The notes: generated by a model from the letters alone, not told the origin. Counted from the first letter of the stretch, positions 8,267 through 18,644 are shown. The stretch: DNA of 62,500 nt from Paenibacillus urinalis (GCF_028747985.1 NZ_CP118108.1:4742501-4805000); one strand, 5' to 3'. Translations and numbers: made by a program.

Positions 8267-8295
8267 ATATTACACGATTGCAGCCCAGTTCGCAA
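8267..8295 (-). promoter_or_regulatory. Promoter of rplM-rpsI
   Basis: On the minus strand, TTGCGA (8290-8295), 17 bases and TAATAT (8267-8272) lie about 160 bases before rplM, leaving room for a leader RNA. Confidence 0.65.
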
Positions 8296-8317
8296 GGCAT
8301 TTATCCGAGGTTTTTTT

Positions 8318-9094
8318 TTAGAAATCCTCATACTCCACATTCCACAGCATCAGCCCTTTGCTAACCGCCGTAGGGCCTGCTGCAGAGCGATCCTCTGCCT
8401 CCAAGATCAACTTCATCTCTTCTGGCTTACGCTTCCCTTCTCCGACCTCCAGCATCGTACCGACAATAATACGGACCATATGCTGCAAGAAGCCGTTTCC
8501 CGTAATAAACAGATGTATAACACCTTGATCTCTCGGGTGGCCTTTGCGGCTCATGGAACTATCAACTGTAAGCTCTGCCTCATACAGTGTCCTGATATGA
8601 GATTGCTTGGTGGAGTGCCGGGAGGCGAAAGAGGTAAAGTCATGAGTCCCAAGCAAGTATGGGAGACTCTCCCGCATCGCTTGTATATCCAGATTACCTG
8701 GATGATGCAGCTGCGTCCGTCTATTAAATAGATCGAGAAACTGATTGGCATTAATGGTGTAACGATATGTTTTTCTCTTGGCAGAACGTCTGGAATGAAA
8801 CTCAAGCGGAACTTCGTAAGCATCGGTGAGTATGATGTCCTCAGGCAGTCTGCCATTCAGCGCCATACACCAACGATCAATCGGAATCATAGATTCAGTA
8901 TGGAAATGAAAAACCTGTCCAATCGCATGCACTCCAGCGTCTGTACGACCTGATGCATGTATTTTGACCGCCTCACCTGTCAGTGATTTGATCGCTTCTT
9001 CAATTCGATCCTGAATGGTGTTCCCGATCGGCTGGGTTTGGAAACCAAAATAATCCGTACCATCATAATTCACCTTCATACATATGTTCCGCAT
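8318..9094 (-). CDS. truA: tRNA pseudouridine(38-40) synthase TruA
   Basis: A 258-residue enzyme that makes pseudouridine at positions 38-40 of the anticodon stem. The motif ASGRTDAGVHAIGQ carries the catalytic Asp, and the C-terminus has the FLQHMVRIIVGTMLEVG motif. A longer frame opens at a GTG at 9127. MRNICMKVNYDG, with AAAGGTG eight bases before its ATG (9092-9094), fits the family start better. In B. subtilis, truA closes the ribosomal cluster behind three ECF-transporter genes; here those are absent and a terminator separates it from rplQ. Confidence 0.95.
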   Translation of the reverse strand: MRNICMKVNYDGTDYFGFQTQPIGNTIQDRIEEAIKSLTGEAVKIHASGRTDAGVHAIGQVFHFHTESMIPIDRWCMALNGRLPEDIILTDAYEVPLEFHSRRSAKRKTYRYTINANQFLDLFNRRTQLHHPGNLDIQAMRESLPYLLGTHDFTSFASRHSTKQSHIRTLYEAELTVDSSMSRKGHPRDQGVIHLFITGNGFLQHMVRIIVGTMLEVGEGKRKPEEMKLILEAEDRSAAGPTAVSKGLMLWNVEYEDF

Positions 9095-9172
9095 CGAATT
9101 CACACCTTTATCCCATACTAAGCACACAGCCTTCTAAGTCAAAACATACAGCTTCCAATCCTCATTACAATG

Positions 9173-9195
9173 AAAAAGAGCTCCTATCGGAGCTC
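9173..9195 (-). terminator. Terminator of the S10-spc-alpha cluster (after rplQ)
   Basis: On the minus strand, GAGCTCC pairs with GGAGCTC across a GATA loop, followed by five T. It lies about 90 bases after rplQ and just before the truA start region. Confidence 0.85.
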
Positions 9196-9286
9196 CTCCC
9201 CAAACCGTCGCTTCAATGAGGCAAGGAAAAAAAGGGCATGTTCAGAATATAAATCCTGTCACCCTTCCCTCACTTTATGCCACTAT

Positions 9287-9652
9287 TTACGCGCGGTCTA
9301 CCAGTTCCAAGTAAACCATAGGCGCAGCGTCACCGCGACGAGGTCCTAGTTTCATGATACGAGTGTATCCACCTGGACGCTCAGCGTAACGTGGTGCGAT
9401 TTCGCCAAACAGTTTTTGAATTGCATCCTGTTCACCATCAATCGTCTCACGACGTACATAAGCAGCCACTTGACGACGTGCATGAAGATCCCCTTGCTTC
9501 GCTTTGGTGATCAGCTTTTCAGCGATAGAACGAACCTCTTTCGCTTTTGCTTCAGTCGTTTGAATACGCTCGTACAAGAATAGATCCGTTACGAGGTCAC
9601 GGAACAATGCTTTACGAGCACTGGAGTTACGACCCAACTTTTGGTATGCCAT
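9287..9652 (-). CDS. rplQ: Ribosomal protein bL17
   Basis: A 121-residue large-subunit protein near the exit tunnel, starting [20 protein letters not shown]. It is the last gene of the alpha operon, 33 bases after rpoA, with a GAGGGG ribosome-binding site. Confidence 0.97.
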   Translation of the reverse strand: MAYQKLGRNSSARKALFRDLVTDLFLYERIQTTEAKAKEVRSIAEKLITKAKQGDLHARRQVAAYVRRETIDGEQDAIQKLFGEIAPRYAERPGGYTRIMKLGPRRGDAAPMVYLELVDRA

Positions 9653-9685
9653 GTTTTCCCCTCCTTCACTTCAAACAATCGCTTG

Positions 9686-10630
9686 CTATTCTTCTGTACG
9701 AAGACCCAAACCTAGCTCTTCGAGCTTCTCTTGCACTTCTTCCAAAGATTTGCGACCAAGGTTACGTACCTTCATCATGTCTTCTTCAGTCTTAGTGGTC
9801 AATTCCTGAACCGTGTTAATACCCGCACGCTTCAAGCAGTTATAGGATCGAACAGATAGATCGAGCTCTTCGATCGTCATTTCGAGTACTTTTTCTTTTT
9901 TGTCTTCTTCTTTTTCAACCATGATCTCTGCATCTTTAGCTTCGTCAGTCAAACCAACGAACAAGAACAGGTGCTCGGTTAAAATTTTGGCGCCAAGACT
10001 AACTGCTTCTTCTGGACGAATGCTTCCATCAGTCCAAATTTCAAGCGTCAGCTTGTCATAGTTCGTTACTTGACCAACACGCGTATTCTCAACACCATAG
10101 TTGACACGTGCAATCGGGGTATAGATGGAATCCACAGGGATGACGCCGATCGGTTGGTCATCGCGTTTATTCCGATCCGCTTGGACGTAGCCACGACCGC
10201 GATTGGCAAAAATACGCATGTGTAGTCTCGAACCTGGACCAAGAGTTGCGATATGAAGATCCGGGTTAAGGATTTCCACATCACTATCCGCACGAATATC
10301 TCCGGCTGTTACAGCCCCTTCACCTTCAGCATCAATCTCAAGAACTTTCTCTTCATCCGAATGAATTTTCAAAGACAAAGCTTTCAGGTTCAAAATGATT
10401 TCCGTTACGTCTTCCATTACGCCAGGAACTGTAGCAAATTCATGCAACACACCATCGATCTGTACCGATGATACTGCTGCACCTGGAAGCGAGGAAAGCA
10501 AGATACGGCGAAGCGAGTTGCCCAGCGTCGTACCATATCCACGTTCCAACGGTTCCACCACAAATTTGCCATAAGTGCCATCATCATTGACGTCTACCGT
10601 CTCAATTTTCGGCTTTTCGATTTCTATCAC
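9686..10630 (-). CDS. rpoA: RNA polymerase alpha subunit
   Basis: A 314-residue subunit. The N-terminal assembly domain includes the dimerisation motif [15 protein letters not shown] charged linker rich in Lys and Glu is near residues 228-246. The C-terminal domain has [12 protein letters not shown] and the helix-hairpin-helix [11 protein letters not shown] that contacts UP elements and activators. The order rpsK-rpoA-rplQ is the conserved alpha operon. Confidence 0.98.
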   Translation of the reverse strand: MIEIEKPKIETVDVNDDGTYGKFVVEPLERGYGTTLGNSLRRILLSSLPGAAVSSVQIDGVLHEFATVPGVMEDVTEIILNLKALSLKIHSDEEKVLEIDAEGEGAVTAGDIRADSDVEILNPDLHIATLGPGSRLHMRIFANRGRGYVQADRNKRDDQPIGVIPVDSIYTPIARVNYGVENTRVGQVTNYDKLTLEIWTDGSIRPEEAVSLGAKILTEHLFLFVGLTDEAKDAEIMVEKEEDKKEKVLEMTIEELDLSVRSYNCLKRAGINTVQELTTKTEEDMMKVRNLGRKSLEEVQEKLEELGLGLRTEE

Positions 10631-10735
10631 TGCAATACCCCTCCTTCAAAACGTCCTGTCCTATATGAAACATTTACCTTATCTAGTGTAGCCATGTAGT
10701 ATGCCTAAACAACCATTATTAACAGATTGTGCCGG

Positions 10736-10744
10736 ATTATACCA
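10736..10744 (-). promoter_or_regulatory. Internal extended -10 promoter candidate before rpoA
   Basis: TGGTATAAT on the minus strand is an extended -10 in the 134-base rpsK-rpoA spacer. It lies about 110 bases before rpoA. No good -35 is visible. Confidence 0.4.
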
Positions 10745-10764
10745 CACTAAGGGGGCAAATCTCA

Positions 10765-11160
10765 TTAGACACGACGACGTTTTGGAGGACGGCATCCGTT
10801 ATGTGGCACAGGAGTTACGTCTTTGATCAGGTTAACTTCCAGACCTGCAGCTTGCAAAGAGCGGATAGCTGCTTCGCGGCCAGCACCTGGTCCTTTAACC
10901 ATAACTTCGACTGCTTTCATGCCGTGTTCCATTGCCGCTTTAGCTGCAGTTTCTGCTGCCATTTGAGCTGCGAACGGAGTCGACTTACGGGAACCTCTAA
11001 ATCCAAGACCGCCGGAGCTTGCCCAGGAAATAGCGTTACCGTGTGGATCCGTAATGGTAACAATTGTGTTGTTGAACGTGGAACGGATGTGTGCCACGCC
11101 AGACTCAATATTTTTACGGTCACGACGTTTAGTACGTACGACTTTTTTCGGTTTAGCCAT
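10765..11160 (-). CDS. rpsK: Ribosomal protein uS11
   Basis: A 131-residue small-subunit platform protein beginning [17 protein letters not shown] and ending in the conserved [13 protein letters not shown]. It lies 19 bases after rpsM, with a GGGAGGAT site. Confidence 0.97.
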   Translation of the reverse strand: MAKPKKVVRTKRRDRKNIESGVAHIRSTFNNTIVTITDPHGNAISWASSGGLGFRGSRKSTPFAAQMAAETAAKAAMEHGMKAVEVMVKGPGAGREAAIRSLQAAGLEVNLIKDVTPVPHNGCRPPKRRRV

Positions 11161-11179
11161 TGTAGATTATCCTCCCTTC

Positions 11180-11548
11180 TTATTTCTTTTTGTTTGCTAC
11201 AGTACGACGAGGACCTTTACGCGTACGAGCATTTGTTTTAGTACGTTGTCCACGAACTGGAAGCCCACGACGGTGACGAATACCGCGGTAGCAGCCAATC
11301 TCAGTCAAACGTTTAATATTTAAAGAAATTTCTCGACGAAGGTCACCTTCTACTTTAACCAATTTGTCGATACCATCACGTAATTTGCTCACTTCATCTT
11401 CCGTCAGATCACGGACACGAGTATTTGGACTAATGCCTGTTTCGCTCAGAATTTTCTGGGAAGTCGTTTTACCGATTCCGAAAATGTAAGTCAAGGCGAT
11501 CTCAACGCGTTTGTCACGTGGCAAATCCACACCAGCTATACGAGCCAT
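11180..11548 (-). CDS. rpsM: Ribosomal protein uS13
   Basis: A 122-residue small-subunit head protein beginning [20 protein letters not shown] helix-two-turn-helix is followed by a basic tail ([15 protein letters not shown]) that contacts P-site tRNA. It directly follows rpmJ. Confidence 0.97.
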   Translation of the reverse strand: MARIAGVDLPRDKRVEIALTYIFGIGKTTSQKILSETGISPNTRVRDLTEDEVSKLRDGIDKLVKVEGDLRREISLNIKRLTEIGCYRGIRHRRGLPVRGQRTKTNARTRKGPRRTVANKKK

Positions 11549-11569
11549 TTTACGCTACACCCCCTTCTA

Positions 11570-11842
<273 letters not shown>

Positions 11843-12058
11843 CTATTTACGATAAGTTATACGCCCTTTGGTTAGATCATAAGGCGATAACTGAACAACC
11901 ACTTTATCTCCTGTCAGAATGCGGATAAAATGCATCCGCAGTTTGCCGGATACGTGAGCTAGAATTTGATGACCATTTTCAAGCTCTACTTTGAACGTTG
12001 CGTTAGGAAGCGGCTCTATAACCGTTCCTTCCACTTCAATGACATCTTCTTTGGCCAC
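11843..12058 (-). CDS. infA: Translation initiation factor IF-1
   Basis: A 71-residue S1/OB-fold protein that binds the A site during initiation. The start is the GTG at 12056-12058 ([15 protein letters not shown]), seven bases after AAAGGAG; an in-frame ATG at 12100 would add 14 unconserved residues. It ends in [14 protein letters not shown], as usual. It follows the KOW gene by 19 bases. Confidence 0.96.
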   Translation of the reverse strand: MAKEDVIEVEGTVIEPLPNATFKVELENGHQILAHVSGKLRMHFIRILTGDKVVVQLSPYDLTKGRITYRK

Positions 12059-12077
12059 AGATAGTCTCCTTTCTTCT

Positions 12078-12368
12078 TCAGCTTTGAACTTCGCTTGCAT
12101 TTATGAACTGCTGGACTGCATAACGCAGTTTTCCGTTCGTAACCCGTCCAATTTCGTTAATACTGTTTACAACCTCGCTGCTGATCATCGGCTGGGGATC
12201 CAGATGAAGAAGGTTCTTCTTCTTAGCTCCATCAAACTTGCGTTTGTCCCCGTCAGCAATATATACATATCTGTTGTCCTCAACAGCGATGACTACTGCA
12301 AACTGGCCAGCATCCCTGCCTCGAAGGATTTTTACGATTTGACCGATTTGTGGGATTTCTTCATTCAT
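12078..12368 (-). CDS. KOW-domain RNA-binding protein (YbzG/L14E-like)
   Basis: A 96-residue protein. Its N-terminus is a KOW motif ([22 protein letters not shown]) like that of archaeal-eukaryotic L14e, followed by a short basic region. The same small gene lies between map and infA in B. subtilis (ybzG) and many Bacillota; its role in translation is unproven. The start ATG (12366-12368) has its ribosome-binding site (AGGTGATG) inside the end of the upstream map remnant, so translation may be coupled. A longer frame to 12479 exists but is not family-like. Confidence 0.8.
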   Translation of the reverse strand: MNEEIPQIGQIVKILRGRDAGQFAVVIAVEDNRYVYIADGDKRKFDGAKKKNLLHLDPQPMISSEVVNSINEIGRVTNGKLRYAVQQFINASEVQS

Positions 12369-12375
12369 CTTCTCA

Positions 12376-12699
12376 TCACCTACGCATCTCGCCTTCGCAA
12401 AAATGGAGTACAGATCGACCGTCATACGACATTGCAAACAATCGAATATAGCTGGGCAACCCATGCAATTTCGGTTCATCGACTGAAGTACAAATACTGG
12501 CAGGAAAACCGTGATAACCTGTGAAAGACGACACAGCCCCTTGACTGCGATGATATTGATCAGTCATTTGGTGAAGTTCTCCGGTCAAAACCCGGGATAA
12601 ATAATGAACCGTCTGATCTTCCTGTACTTGCGTACCGGATAAACGCGTCTCACTCTTCCAACCCAGTTCTGCATCGGACTTACAAATGATCATTACCAT
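12376..12699 (-). pseudogene. map: Remnant of methionine aminopeptidase gene map
   Basis: An uninterrupted 107-codon frame in the place where map is expected (adk-map-KOW-infA). The start MIICKSDAEL and the block RSQGAVSSFTGYHGFPASIC, followed by SVDEPKLHGLP, match the N-terminal third of type-I methionine aminopeptidase. The part between them has diverged strongly (family: EAGRIVA...PGITT; here only TGEL is kept). After the HGLP motif (family HGIP, whose His is kept) homology stops and about 21 unrelated residues follow. The two Asp, His and two Glu metal ligands of the catalytic domain are gone, so no aminopeptidase activity is possible. Its ATG overlaps the adk stop. It could still be translated as a leader for the KOW gene. 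Confidence 0.8.
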
Positions 12700-13343
12700 T
12701 AACCCCGCAGTAAGGATACGATCTCTTGCGATACCGCATGAATTTCCTGTTCCCCGTCGATTTGACGCAGAAGACCTTTGTTCTCATAAAACGTGAGGAG
12801 TGGTGCTGTTTTGTTGATATATTCGTCAAGACGAGTACCTACGCTCTCTTCGTTATCGTCAGAACGCTGATACAACTCGCCGCCGCATTTATCACAAATA
12901 CCTTCCTGTTTAGGCGGGTTAAAAACAACATGATACGTAGAACCGCAATTTTTGCACAAACGGCGACCCGTTAGACGAGCCAGCAATTTGTTACGGTCAA
13001 CCTTCAAGTTGATGACATGATCCAAACCAGTATTTAAACGTTCCAGAATACCGTCCAGTGCTTCTGCTTGTGAAATGGTCCGTGGAAATCCATCCAACAG
13101 GAAGCCCTTCTCACAATCAGGCTGCTGAAGACGTTCTTCAACAATACCTATGGTAACATCGTCTGGTACAAGCTTACCCTGATCCATGTATTCTTTAGCT
13201 TTAATCCCAATAGGAGTTCCTTGCTTAATCGCCAAACGAAATGCATCGCCTGTCGAAATGTGAGGAATGCCGAATTCATTAACAATCGCTTCTGCTTGTG
13301 TCCCTTTTCCTGCCCCAGGAGGGCCCATGAATAAGATGTTCAC
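12699..13343 (-). CDS. adk: Adenylate kinase
   Basis: A 214-residue enzyme interconverting ATP + AMP and two ADP. The P-loop [10 protein letters not shown] is at residues 7-16, and [12 protein letters not shown] lies in the core. The lid is the long, zinc-binding form of Gram-positives with CxxC...CxxC (CKNCG...CDKCG). It follows secY, as in the spc operon of Bacillota. The stop overlaps the ATG of the map remnant. Confidence 0.97.
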   Translation of the reverse strand: MNILFMGPPGAGKGTQAEAIVNEFGIPHISTGDAFRLAIKQGTPIGIKAKEYMDQGKLVPDDVTIGIVEERLQQPDCEKGFLLDGFPRTISQAEALDGILERLNTGLDHVINLKVDRNKLLARLTGRRLCKNCGSTYHVVFNPPKQEGICDKCGGELYQRSDDNEESVGTRLDEYINKTAPLLTFYENKGLLRQIDGEQEIHAVSQEIVSLLRG

Positions 13344-13390
13344 GTTATGTCACTCCCTCCAAGACTATCCCTTCAACAAGAAACAGCACA

Positions 13391-13454
13391 ATAGGTGCCG
13401 GTCTTAGCAACTCACCAGCAAGGGCGAACTATTGCATTCTTTACCGGAACCTAT
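13391..13454 (-). promoter_or_regulatory. Inverted repeat in the secY-adk spacer
   Basis: A 12-bp repeat with one mismatch (ATAGGTGCCGGT at 13391-13402 with ACCGGAACCTAT at 13443-13454) encloses about 40 bases with an inner GCAA/TTGC pairing. It starts two bases after the secY stop. There is no T-run, so it may be an mRNA-processing or stability element, or a regulator of adk. Confidence 0.5.
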
Positions 13455-13456
13455 GG

Positions 13457-14755
13457 CTATTTATTGATGAAACCTTTGTAATGGCGTTTGATCAATTGAC
13501 TTTCAATTTGCTTAGTCGTATCCAATGCTACACCAATAACGATCAGCATGGAAGTACCAGCAAGCTGTGCAACTTGAGGCAAACCGGAAAGTGAGCCCAA
13601 GAATACAGGTAGAACGGAAATGACAGCCAAGAACAAAGCTCCGGTCATCGTCAAACGAGTCAAGACACGGGACAAGTATTTCTCAGTTGCTTTACCCGGA
13701 CGAATGCCTGGGATATAACCGCCGTTCTTCTTCATGTTATCAGCCATTTGCTGCGGGTTCATCTGCACGAAAGTGTAGAAGAACGTGAAACCAATAATCA
13801 TGATAACATAGAGCACCATACCCAACGGTTTGTCATAAGACAAATGCGTTGTAACCCAGTTCGCCCAGCCATAACCCGCCCAGAACGAAGCGATAATGAT
13901 CGGAAACTGAAGAAGTGATACAGCGAAAATAACAGGGATAACGCCCGCCGCATTGATTTTCAGCGGAATATGGGTGTTTTGTCCACCATACATTTTGTTA
14001 CCTACAACACGTTTTGCATATTGAACCGGAATCTTCCGGATCGCCTGCTGGATGTAAATAACCCCTACAATGGTCAGGAGAAGAACCAGTGCCACAATAA
14101 CAACCTTAAGGATGTTCATGAACAACTGATCTGCCTGAATGAATTCTGATTCTATTGTTGTACGGATAACATTTGGAATGGTAGCAACGATACCGGCAAA
14201 GATAATGATTGAAATCCCGTTACCAATACCTCTTTCCGTAATCTGCTCACCAAGCCACATAAGGAATGAAGTACCTGCCGTCAATACAATCGCGATGACA
14301 ATATAGTCAACGAAAGTAGCATTAGGCACCATTTCCTGTCCATACAACCGGTTAAATCCGATCGATGTACCAAATGCTTGGATTAATCCCAACACCACTG
14401 TACCATACCGAGTGAGCTGGGCTAATTTTTTCTTACCATGCTCACCTTGTTTGGCCCATTCCGCAAGTTTCGGAATAACATCCATCGATAACAATTGTGT
14501 AATGATGGATGCTGTAATATATGGCATAATCCCTAGCGCAAAGATCGAGAACTGGAACAACGCTCCGCCTGAGAATGTGTTCAGAAGACCAAACAATTCT
14601 CTGCCTTGCGAATCTACCGCGTCGAATACTTCCTTGTTAACTCCTGGAACAGGAACAAAGGAGCCGATACGGTAAATAATTAGAACAAAGAGAGTGAACA
14701 AAATTCGTTTTCGAAGATCTTCGACTCGCCATATATTCTTAAGGGATGTGAGCAT
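13457..14755 (-). CDS. secY: Preprotein translocase subunit SecY
   Basis: A 432-residue membrane protein with ten predicted helices, forming the SecYEG channel. The N-terminus is [20 protein letters not shown], the plug region follows VPVPGVN, and GGYIPGIRPGKATEKYL is the conserved cytosolic loop that contacts SecA and the ribosome. The start overlaps the last base of rplO, indicating translational coupling. Confidence 0.98.
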   Translation of the reverse strand: MLTSLKNIWRVEDLRKRILFTLFVLIIYRIGSFVPVPGVNKEVFDAVDSQGRELFGLLNTFSGGALFQFSIFALGIMPYITASIITQLLSMDVIPKLAEWAKQGEHGKKKLAQLTRYGTVVLGLIQAFGTSIGFNRLYGQEMVPNATFVDYIVIAIVLTAGTSFLMWLGEQITERGIGNGISIIIFAGIVATIPNVIRTTIESEFIQADQLFMNILKVVIVALVLLLTIVGVIYIQQAIRKIPVQYAKRVVGNKMYGGQNTHIPLKINAAGVIPVIFAVSLLQFPIIIASFWAGYGWANWVTTHLSYDKPLGMVLYVIMIIGFTFFYTFVQMNPQQMADNMKKNGGYIPGIRPGKATEKYLSRVLTRLTMTGALFLAVISVLPVFLGSLSGLPQVAQLAGTSMLIVIGVALDTTKQIESQLIKRHYKGFINK

Positions 14756-15195
14756 TAGATCACCTCGGTTTTACCGCCGGCAGCTTCGATTTTCTCTACC
14801 GCAGATTGAGAGAACTTATTCGCTTTTACTGTAAGTTTTACAGTAACTTCGCCATTGCCAAGAATTTTGATGCCAGATTTTGTGTTATTCACAATACCTG
14901 TTTCAACCAAAACTTCTGGAGTTACTTCTGTACCTGCTTCAAAACTATTCAGATCTTCAATGTTCACAACCGCATATTCTTTGCGGGTAGGGTTTACGAA
15001 ACCGCGTTTTGGCAGACGACGATACAGTGGGTTTTGACCACCCTCGAAGCCTGGGCGAACACCACCGCCAGAACGAGCGTTTTGACCTTTGTGACCGCGA
15101 CCTGAAGTTTTACCCATACCGCTACTTGGACCGCGACCTTTACGTTTGCGTTCTTTACGCGATCCAGGAGCTGGAGAAAGCTCATGTAACTTCAT
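14755..15195 (-). CDS. rplO: Ribosomal protein uL15
   Basis: A 146-residue large-subunit protein. The glycine-rich basic N-terminus ([19 protein letters not shown]) threads into 23S rRNA, and the C-terminal part carries the globular L15 fold. It lies between rpmD and secY with a GGAGG ribosome-binding site. Confidence 0.97.
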   Translation of the reverse strand: MKLHELSPAPGSRKERKRKGRGPSSGMGKTSGRGHKGQNARSGGGVRPGFEGGQNPLYRRLPKRGFVNPTRKEYAVVNIEDLNSFEAGTEVTPEVLVETGIVNNTKSGIKILGNGEVTVKLTVKANKFSQSAVEKIEAAGGKTEVI

Positions 15196-15245
15196 CGTTG
15201 CACCTCCTTAATGATTTGTGGGAACAAGCCCTATGATGCTATTCC

Positions 15246-15431
15246 TTATGCCTCGATTTCTTTAACAGAAACCAAGTGACTTACTTTATTCACCATACCG
15301 CGGATCGCAGCATTGTCGTTATGAACCACAGTTTGGTTGAGTTTACGAAGACCGAGTGTGTTAACAGTCGTTCTTTGTGTCTCAGGACGTCCGATCAAAC
15401 TGCGAACGAGGGTAATTTCCAGTTTAGACAT
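15246..15431 (-). CDS. rpmD: Ribosomal protein uL30
   Basis: A 61-residue large-subunit protein beginning [20 protein letters not shown]. It has the short bacterial form and lies between rpsE and rplO, its usual place. Confidence 0.96.
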   Translation of the reverse strand: MSKLEITLVRSLIGRPETQRTTVNTLGLRKLNQTVVHNDNAAIRGMVNKVSHLVSVKEIEA

Positions 15432-15443
15432 GAGATTCCCTCC

Positions 15444-15941
15444 TTAGCCCCGAAGCTCTTCGACAGTTTTTCCACGCAATTTCGCTACATCTTCAGCGCG
15501 TTTCAAGCGGGACAAACCTTCCAAGGTCGCATTGACCATGTTCATGGAATTCGAAGAACCCAGTGATTTTGTCAAAATGTCACCCACACCAGCAAGTTCC
15601 AGAACGGCACGAACTGGACCACCAGCGATAACCCCAGTACCTTCAGCAGCCGGTTTCAAAAGAACACGGCCAGCTCCGAATTTACCAGTGATCAAGTGAG
15701 GAATTGTTGTTCCTACGAGTGGTACGTGGATTAGATTTTTCTTAGCATCTTCAATACCTTTGCGGATTGCATCAGGTACTTCGCCTGCTTTACCGATACC
15801 AGCTCCAACCCAGCCATTGCCATCACCGACAACTACCAGAGCGCTGAAGCTGAAACGACGTCCGCCTTTTACTACTTTAGCAACGCGATTAATATTTACA
15901 ACTCTTTCAGTGAGTTCTAAAGTGTTAGGATCTACACGCAA
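15444..15941 (-). CDS. rpsE: Ribosomal protein uS5
   Basis: A 165-residue small-subunit protein. The double-stranded RNA-binding-like domain starts at [20 protein letters not shown] and the C-terminal domain has [16 protein letters not shown]. It contributes to decoding accuracy; the loop where spectinomycin-resistance changes occur (VVKGGRR) looks normal. Confidence 0.97.
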   Translation of the reverse strand: MRVDPNTLELTERVVNINRVAKVVKGGRRFSFSALVVVGDGNGWVGAGIGKAGEVPDAIRKGIEDAKKNLIHVPLVGTTIPHLITGKFGAGRVLLKPAAEGTGVIAGGPVRAVLELAGVGDILTKSLGSSNSMNMVNATLEGLSRLKRAEDVAKLRGKTVEELRG

Positions 15942-15968
15942 GTCGTTAACCTCCTTTTAAAAAATATC

Positions 15969-16337
15969 TTAGAATTCAAGCCCTGCTTCACGAGCAGCAT
16001 CAGCCAAAGCTTGAATACGTCCATGATAAAGGTAGCCACCACGATCGAAAACGATGTTAGTGTATCCTTTTTCTTTCGCACGTTTAGCAACGAGAGCGCC
16101 AACTTTCTTAGCTGCCTCAACGTTACCACCGTTTGTGATTTCGCCGCTGATTTCTTTGTCTACCGTCGATGCAGATGCAAGCGTTACACCTGCTACATCA
16201 TCGATCAGTTGAGCATAGATATGTTTATCGGAACGGAATACGTTCAAACGTGGACGCTCAGCCGTACCAGAAATTTTACCACGAACACGGATATGTCTTT
16301 TCAGACGCACTTTGTTCTTATCTTGTTTAGTAATCAT
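15969..16337 (-). CDS. rplR: Ribosomal protein uL18
   Basis: A 122-residue large-subunit protein that binds 5S rRNA. The basic N-terminus [20 protein letters not shown] is followed by [20 protein letters not shown] and ends in [18 protein letters not shown], as in the family. Confidence 0.97.
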   Translation of the reverse strand: MITKQDKNKVRLKRHIRVRGKISGTAERPRLNVFRSDKHIYAQLIDDVAGVTLASASTVDKEISGEITNGGNVEAAKKVGALVAKRAKEKGYTNIVFDRGGYLYHGRIQALADAAREAGLEF

Positions 16338-16455
16338 TTCACGTTTCCTCCCTTCAGTTAGCCTTGAATAGCTTCACATTAAGACGCACAGGGTATATTA
16401 GAAACACGAGCATCTCCTGAAAAGCCAGGGGACGGCACAAAGTCGGTAAGAAATC

Positions 16456-16998
16456 TTATTTCTTCTTACCGGCTTTACCTTCCTTACGGATGATGCGTTC
16501 GCCTTCATATTTAATCCCTTTACCTTTGTAAGGCTCAGGTTCGCGAACAGAGCGGATTTCAGCTGCATAAGCACCTACGCGCTCTTTGTTAATTCCACGA
16601 ACGATGATTTTAGTGTTCGAAGGAACTTCGAACTCAATACCCGGTTCCGGCGTGATTTCTACCGGATGGGAGTAACCTACGTTCAGAACGATTTTATCTC
16701 CGGATTTGCTTGCACGATATCCGACCCCAACCAGCTCCAGAGATTTCGAGAATCCTTCAGTTACGCCAAGTACCATGTTATTTACTACGGAACGAGTAGT
16801 ACCGTGCAAAGAACGATGTGTTTTGTGATCAGAAGGACGTGTTACTGTGATTTCATTATTTTCAACGGAAACCTTCATTTCTTTATGAAGTTCACGTGTA
16901 AGTGTACCTTTAGGACCTTTAACCGTAATTGCGGTATTGTCCAGAGTGACTTCTACGCCACTTGGTACTGTAATTGGTTTACGACCAATACGGGACAT
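16456..16998 (-). CDS. rplF: Ribosomal protein uL6
   Basis: A 180-residue two-domain protein near the GTPase centre, starting [17 protein letters not shown] and carrying the signature [14 protein letters not shown] near the C-terminus. The 118-base spacer to rplR holds only a weak CCTG/CAGG hairpin. Confidence 0.97.
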   Translation of the reverse strand: MSRIGRKPITVPSGVEVTLDNTAITVKGPKGTLTRELHKEMKVSVENNEITVTRPSDHKTHRSLHGTTRSVVNNMVLGVTEGFSKSLELVGVGYRASKSGDKIVLNVGYSHPVEITPEPGIEFEVPSNTKIIVRGINKERVGAYAAEIRSVREPEPYKGKGIKYEGERIIRKEGKAGKKK

Positions 16999-17030
16999 GT
17001 TGTTGCACCTCCTTGTTCTGTGACTTTATA

Positions 17031-17429
17031 TTACCAAACGTAGCAGACAACTTCGCCGCCAGATTTAGCTTGACGAGCTTCTTTATCTGTCATTACACCT
17101 TTGGAAGTAGAGATGATCGCGATTCCGAGACCACCAAGTACGCGAGGTACTTCATTGCTTTTCGTGTATACACGAAGGCCTGGTTTACTGATTCTTTTCA
17201 GACCAGTAATAACGCGCTCGTTGTTTTGACCGTATTTCAAGAAGACACGGATGATGCCTTGTTTGTTATCATCCACATATTCTGCATCACGAATGAAACC
17301 TTCACGCTTCAGGATTTCAGCGATTTGTTTTTTCATCGTCGAAGCAGGCATTTCTACCGTCTCGTGACGAACTGTGTTCGCATTACGAATGCGAGTAAGC
17401 ATATCTGCAATTGGATCAGACATAGTCAT
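17031..17429 (-). CDS. rpsH: Ribosomal protein uS8
   Basis: A 132-residue small-subunit protein that binds the central domain of 16S rRNA. It starts [20 protein letters not shown] and carries the C-terminal signature [14 protein letters not shown]. Confidence 0.97.
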   Translation of the reverse strand: MTMSDPIADMLTRIRNANTVRHETVEMPASTMKKQIAEILKREGFIRDAEYVDDNKQGIIRVFLKYGQNNERVITGLKRISKPGLRVYTKSNEVPRVLGGLGIAIISTSKGVMTDKEARQAKSGGEVVCYVW

Positions 17430-17461
17430 TGTGTGTAAACCTCCTTCCCGTTCAGGACTTT

Positions 17462-17647
17462 TTACCAGCTTGCTTTTTTCACGCCAGGGATCTGGCCTTT
17501 ATAAGCTAATTCACGGAAACAAATTCTGCAAATTTTAAACTTCTGCAATACAGAATGTGGACGACCGCAACGTTCACAACGAGTATAAGCGCGAACTTTG
17601 AACTTCGGTGTGCGTTGTTGTTTAACTTTCATTGAAGTTTTTGCCAC
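17462..17647 (-). CDS. rpsZ: Ribosomal protein uS14, zinc-binding short form
   Basis: A 61-residue protein with two CxxC pairs (CERCG...CRICF). This is the zinc-containing short S14, the housekeeping form of Bacillota encoded in the spc operon between rplE and rpsH. A zinc-free paralogue may exist elsewhere. Confidence 0.96.
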   Translation of the reverse strand: MAKTSMKVKQQRTPKFKVRAYTRCERCGRPHSVLQKFKICRICFRELAYKGQIPGVKKASW

Positions 17648-17718
17648 TTAGCCTGACACCTCCTAAATAATTTCGGAGAATTCGGGACCCTAGCTGGATT
17701 CCCGGATACTGTTATTTC

Positions 17719-18258
17719 TTACTTTGCGAAAGGCATTCCCAGTTGAGTAAGCAATTCGCGGGACTCTTCGTCCGTTTTAGCTGTAGTTACGATTACGATA
17801 TCCATACCGCGTACTTTGTCGACTTTATCATACTCGATCTCTGGGAAGATGAGTTGTTCTTTAAGTCCAAGTGTGTAGTTACCGCGACCATCGAACGCTT
17901 TGTTCGATACGCCTTGGAAGTCACGTACACGAGGTAGAGTGATGTTGAACAATTTATCAAGGAAGTGATACATACGCTGTCCGCGCAGTGTTACTTTAAC
18001 CCCGATTGGCATGTTCTCACGAAGTTTAAAACCGGCGATTGATTTTTTAGCTTTAGTGATAACTGGTTTTTGACCAGAGATCAGCTGCATATCGTTCACA
18101 GCGGAATCAAGTACTTTGGAGTTTTGGACAGCGTCACCCACACCCATGTTGATTACCACTTTCTCGATCTTAGGAACTTGCATTACTGTGCTGTATTCAA
18201 ACTTCTGCATCAAAGCAGGAGTTACTTCATTCAGAAAACGTTCTTTCATTCTTGCCAT
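17719..18258 (-). CDS. rplE: Ribosomal protein uL5
   Basis: A 179-residue large-subunit protein that binds 5S rRNA and contacts P-site tRNA. It begins [16 protein letters not shown], has [15 protein letters not shown], and ends [10 protein letters not shown]. Confidence 0.97.
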   Translation of the reverse strand: MARMKERFLNEVTPALMQKFEYSTVMQVPKIEKVVINMGVGDAVQNSKVLDSAVNDMQLISGQKPVITKAKKSIAGFKLRENMPIGVKVTLRGQRMYHFLDKLFNITLPRVRDFQGVSNKAFDGRGNYTLGLKEQLIFPEIEYDKVDKVRGMDIVIVTTAKTDEESRELLTQLGMPFAK

Positions 18259-18290
18259 GAATTATGGACCTCCTTTCTCATTCGATTACA

Positions 18291-18644
18291 TTAGTCGATC
18301 GATTCTCCGGAACGTTTAGCAACGCGTACTTTTTTGCCGTTGTCTAAAACTTTATAACCGATACGAGTTACATTTCCGCTCTTCGGATCAATGTGCATCA
18401 CGTTCGATACATGGATTGGAGCTTCTTTCTCGATGATTCCGCCTTGTGGATTCAGCTGGTTAGGCTTTTGGTGTTTTTTCACGAGGTTAACACCTTCAAC
18501 AAGAACGCGATTCTCACGAGGATAAGCTGCGATGACACGGCCTTTTTTGCCTTTGTCTTTACCGCTGATCACCATAACAGTGTCGTCTTTTTTGACGTGC
18601 AACTTGTTGTTATGAGATTCCAGAACTTTTTTCACTTTTGCCAT
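18291..18644 (-). CDS. rplX: Ribosomal protein uL24
   Basis: A 117-residue large-subunit assembly initiator with a KOW motif ([18 protein letters not shown]). The start is the ATG at 18642-18644. An in-frame GTG at 18653 belongs to the AGGAGGTG ribosome-binding site and is not used as the start. Confidence 0.96.
   Translation of the reverse strand: MAKVKKVLESHNNKLHVKKDDTVMVISGKDKGKKGRVIAAYPRENRVLVEGVNLVKKHQKPNQLNPQGGIIEKEAPIHVSNVMHIDPKSGNVTRIGYKVLDNGKKVRVAKRSGESID

Noticed and set aside
12369..12479. N-terminal extension of the KOW protein (Cys-rich MNRNCMGCPAIFDC)
   Set aside because: It is the map remnant read in another frame; the conserved KOW protein starts at 12368 with its own ribosome-binding site.
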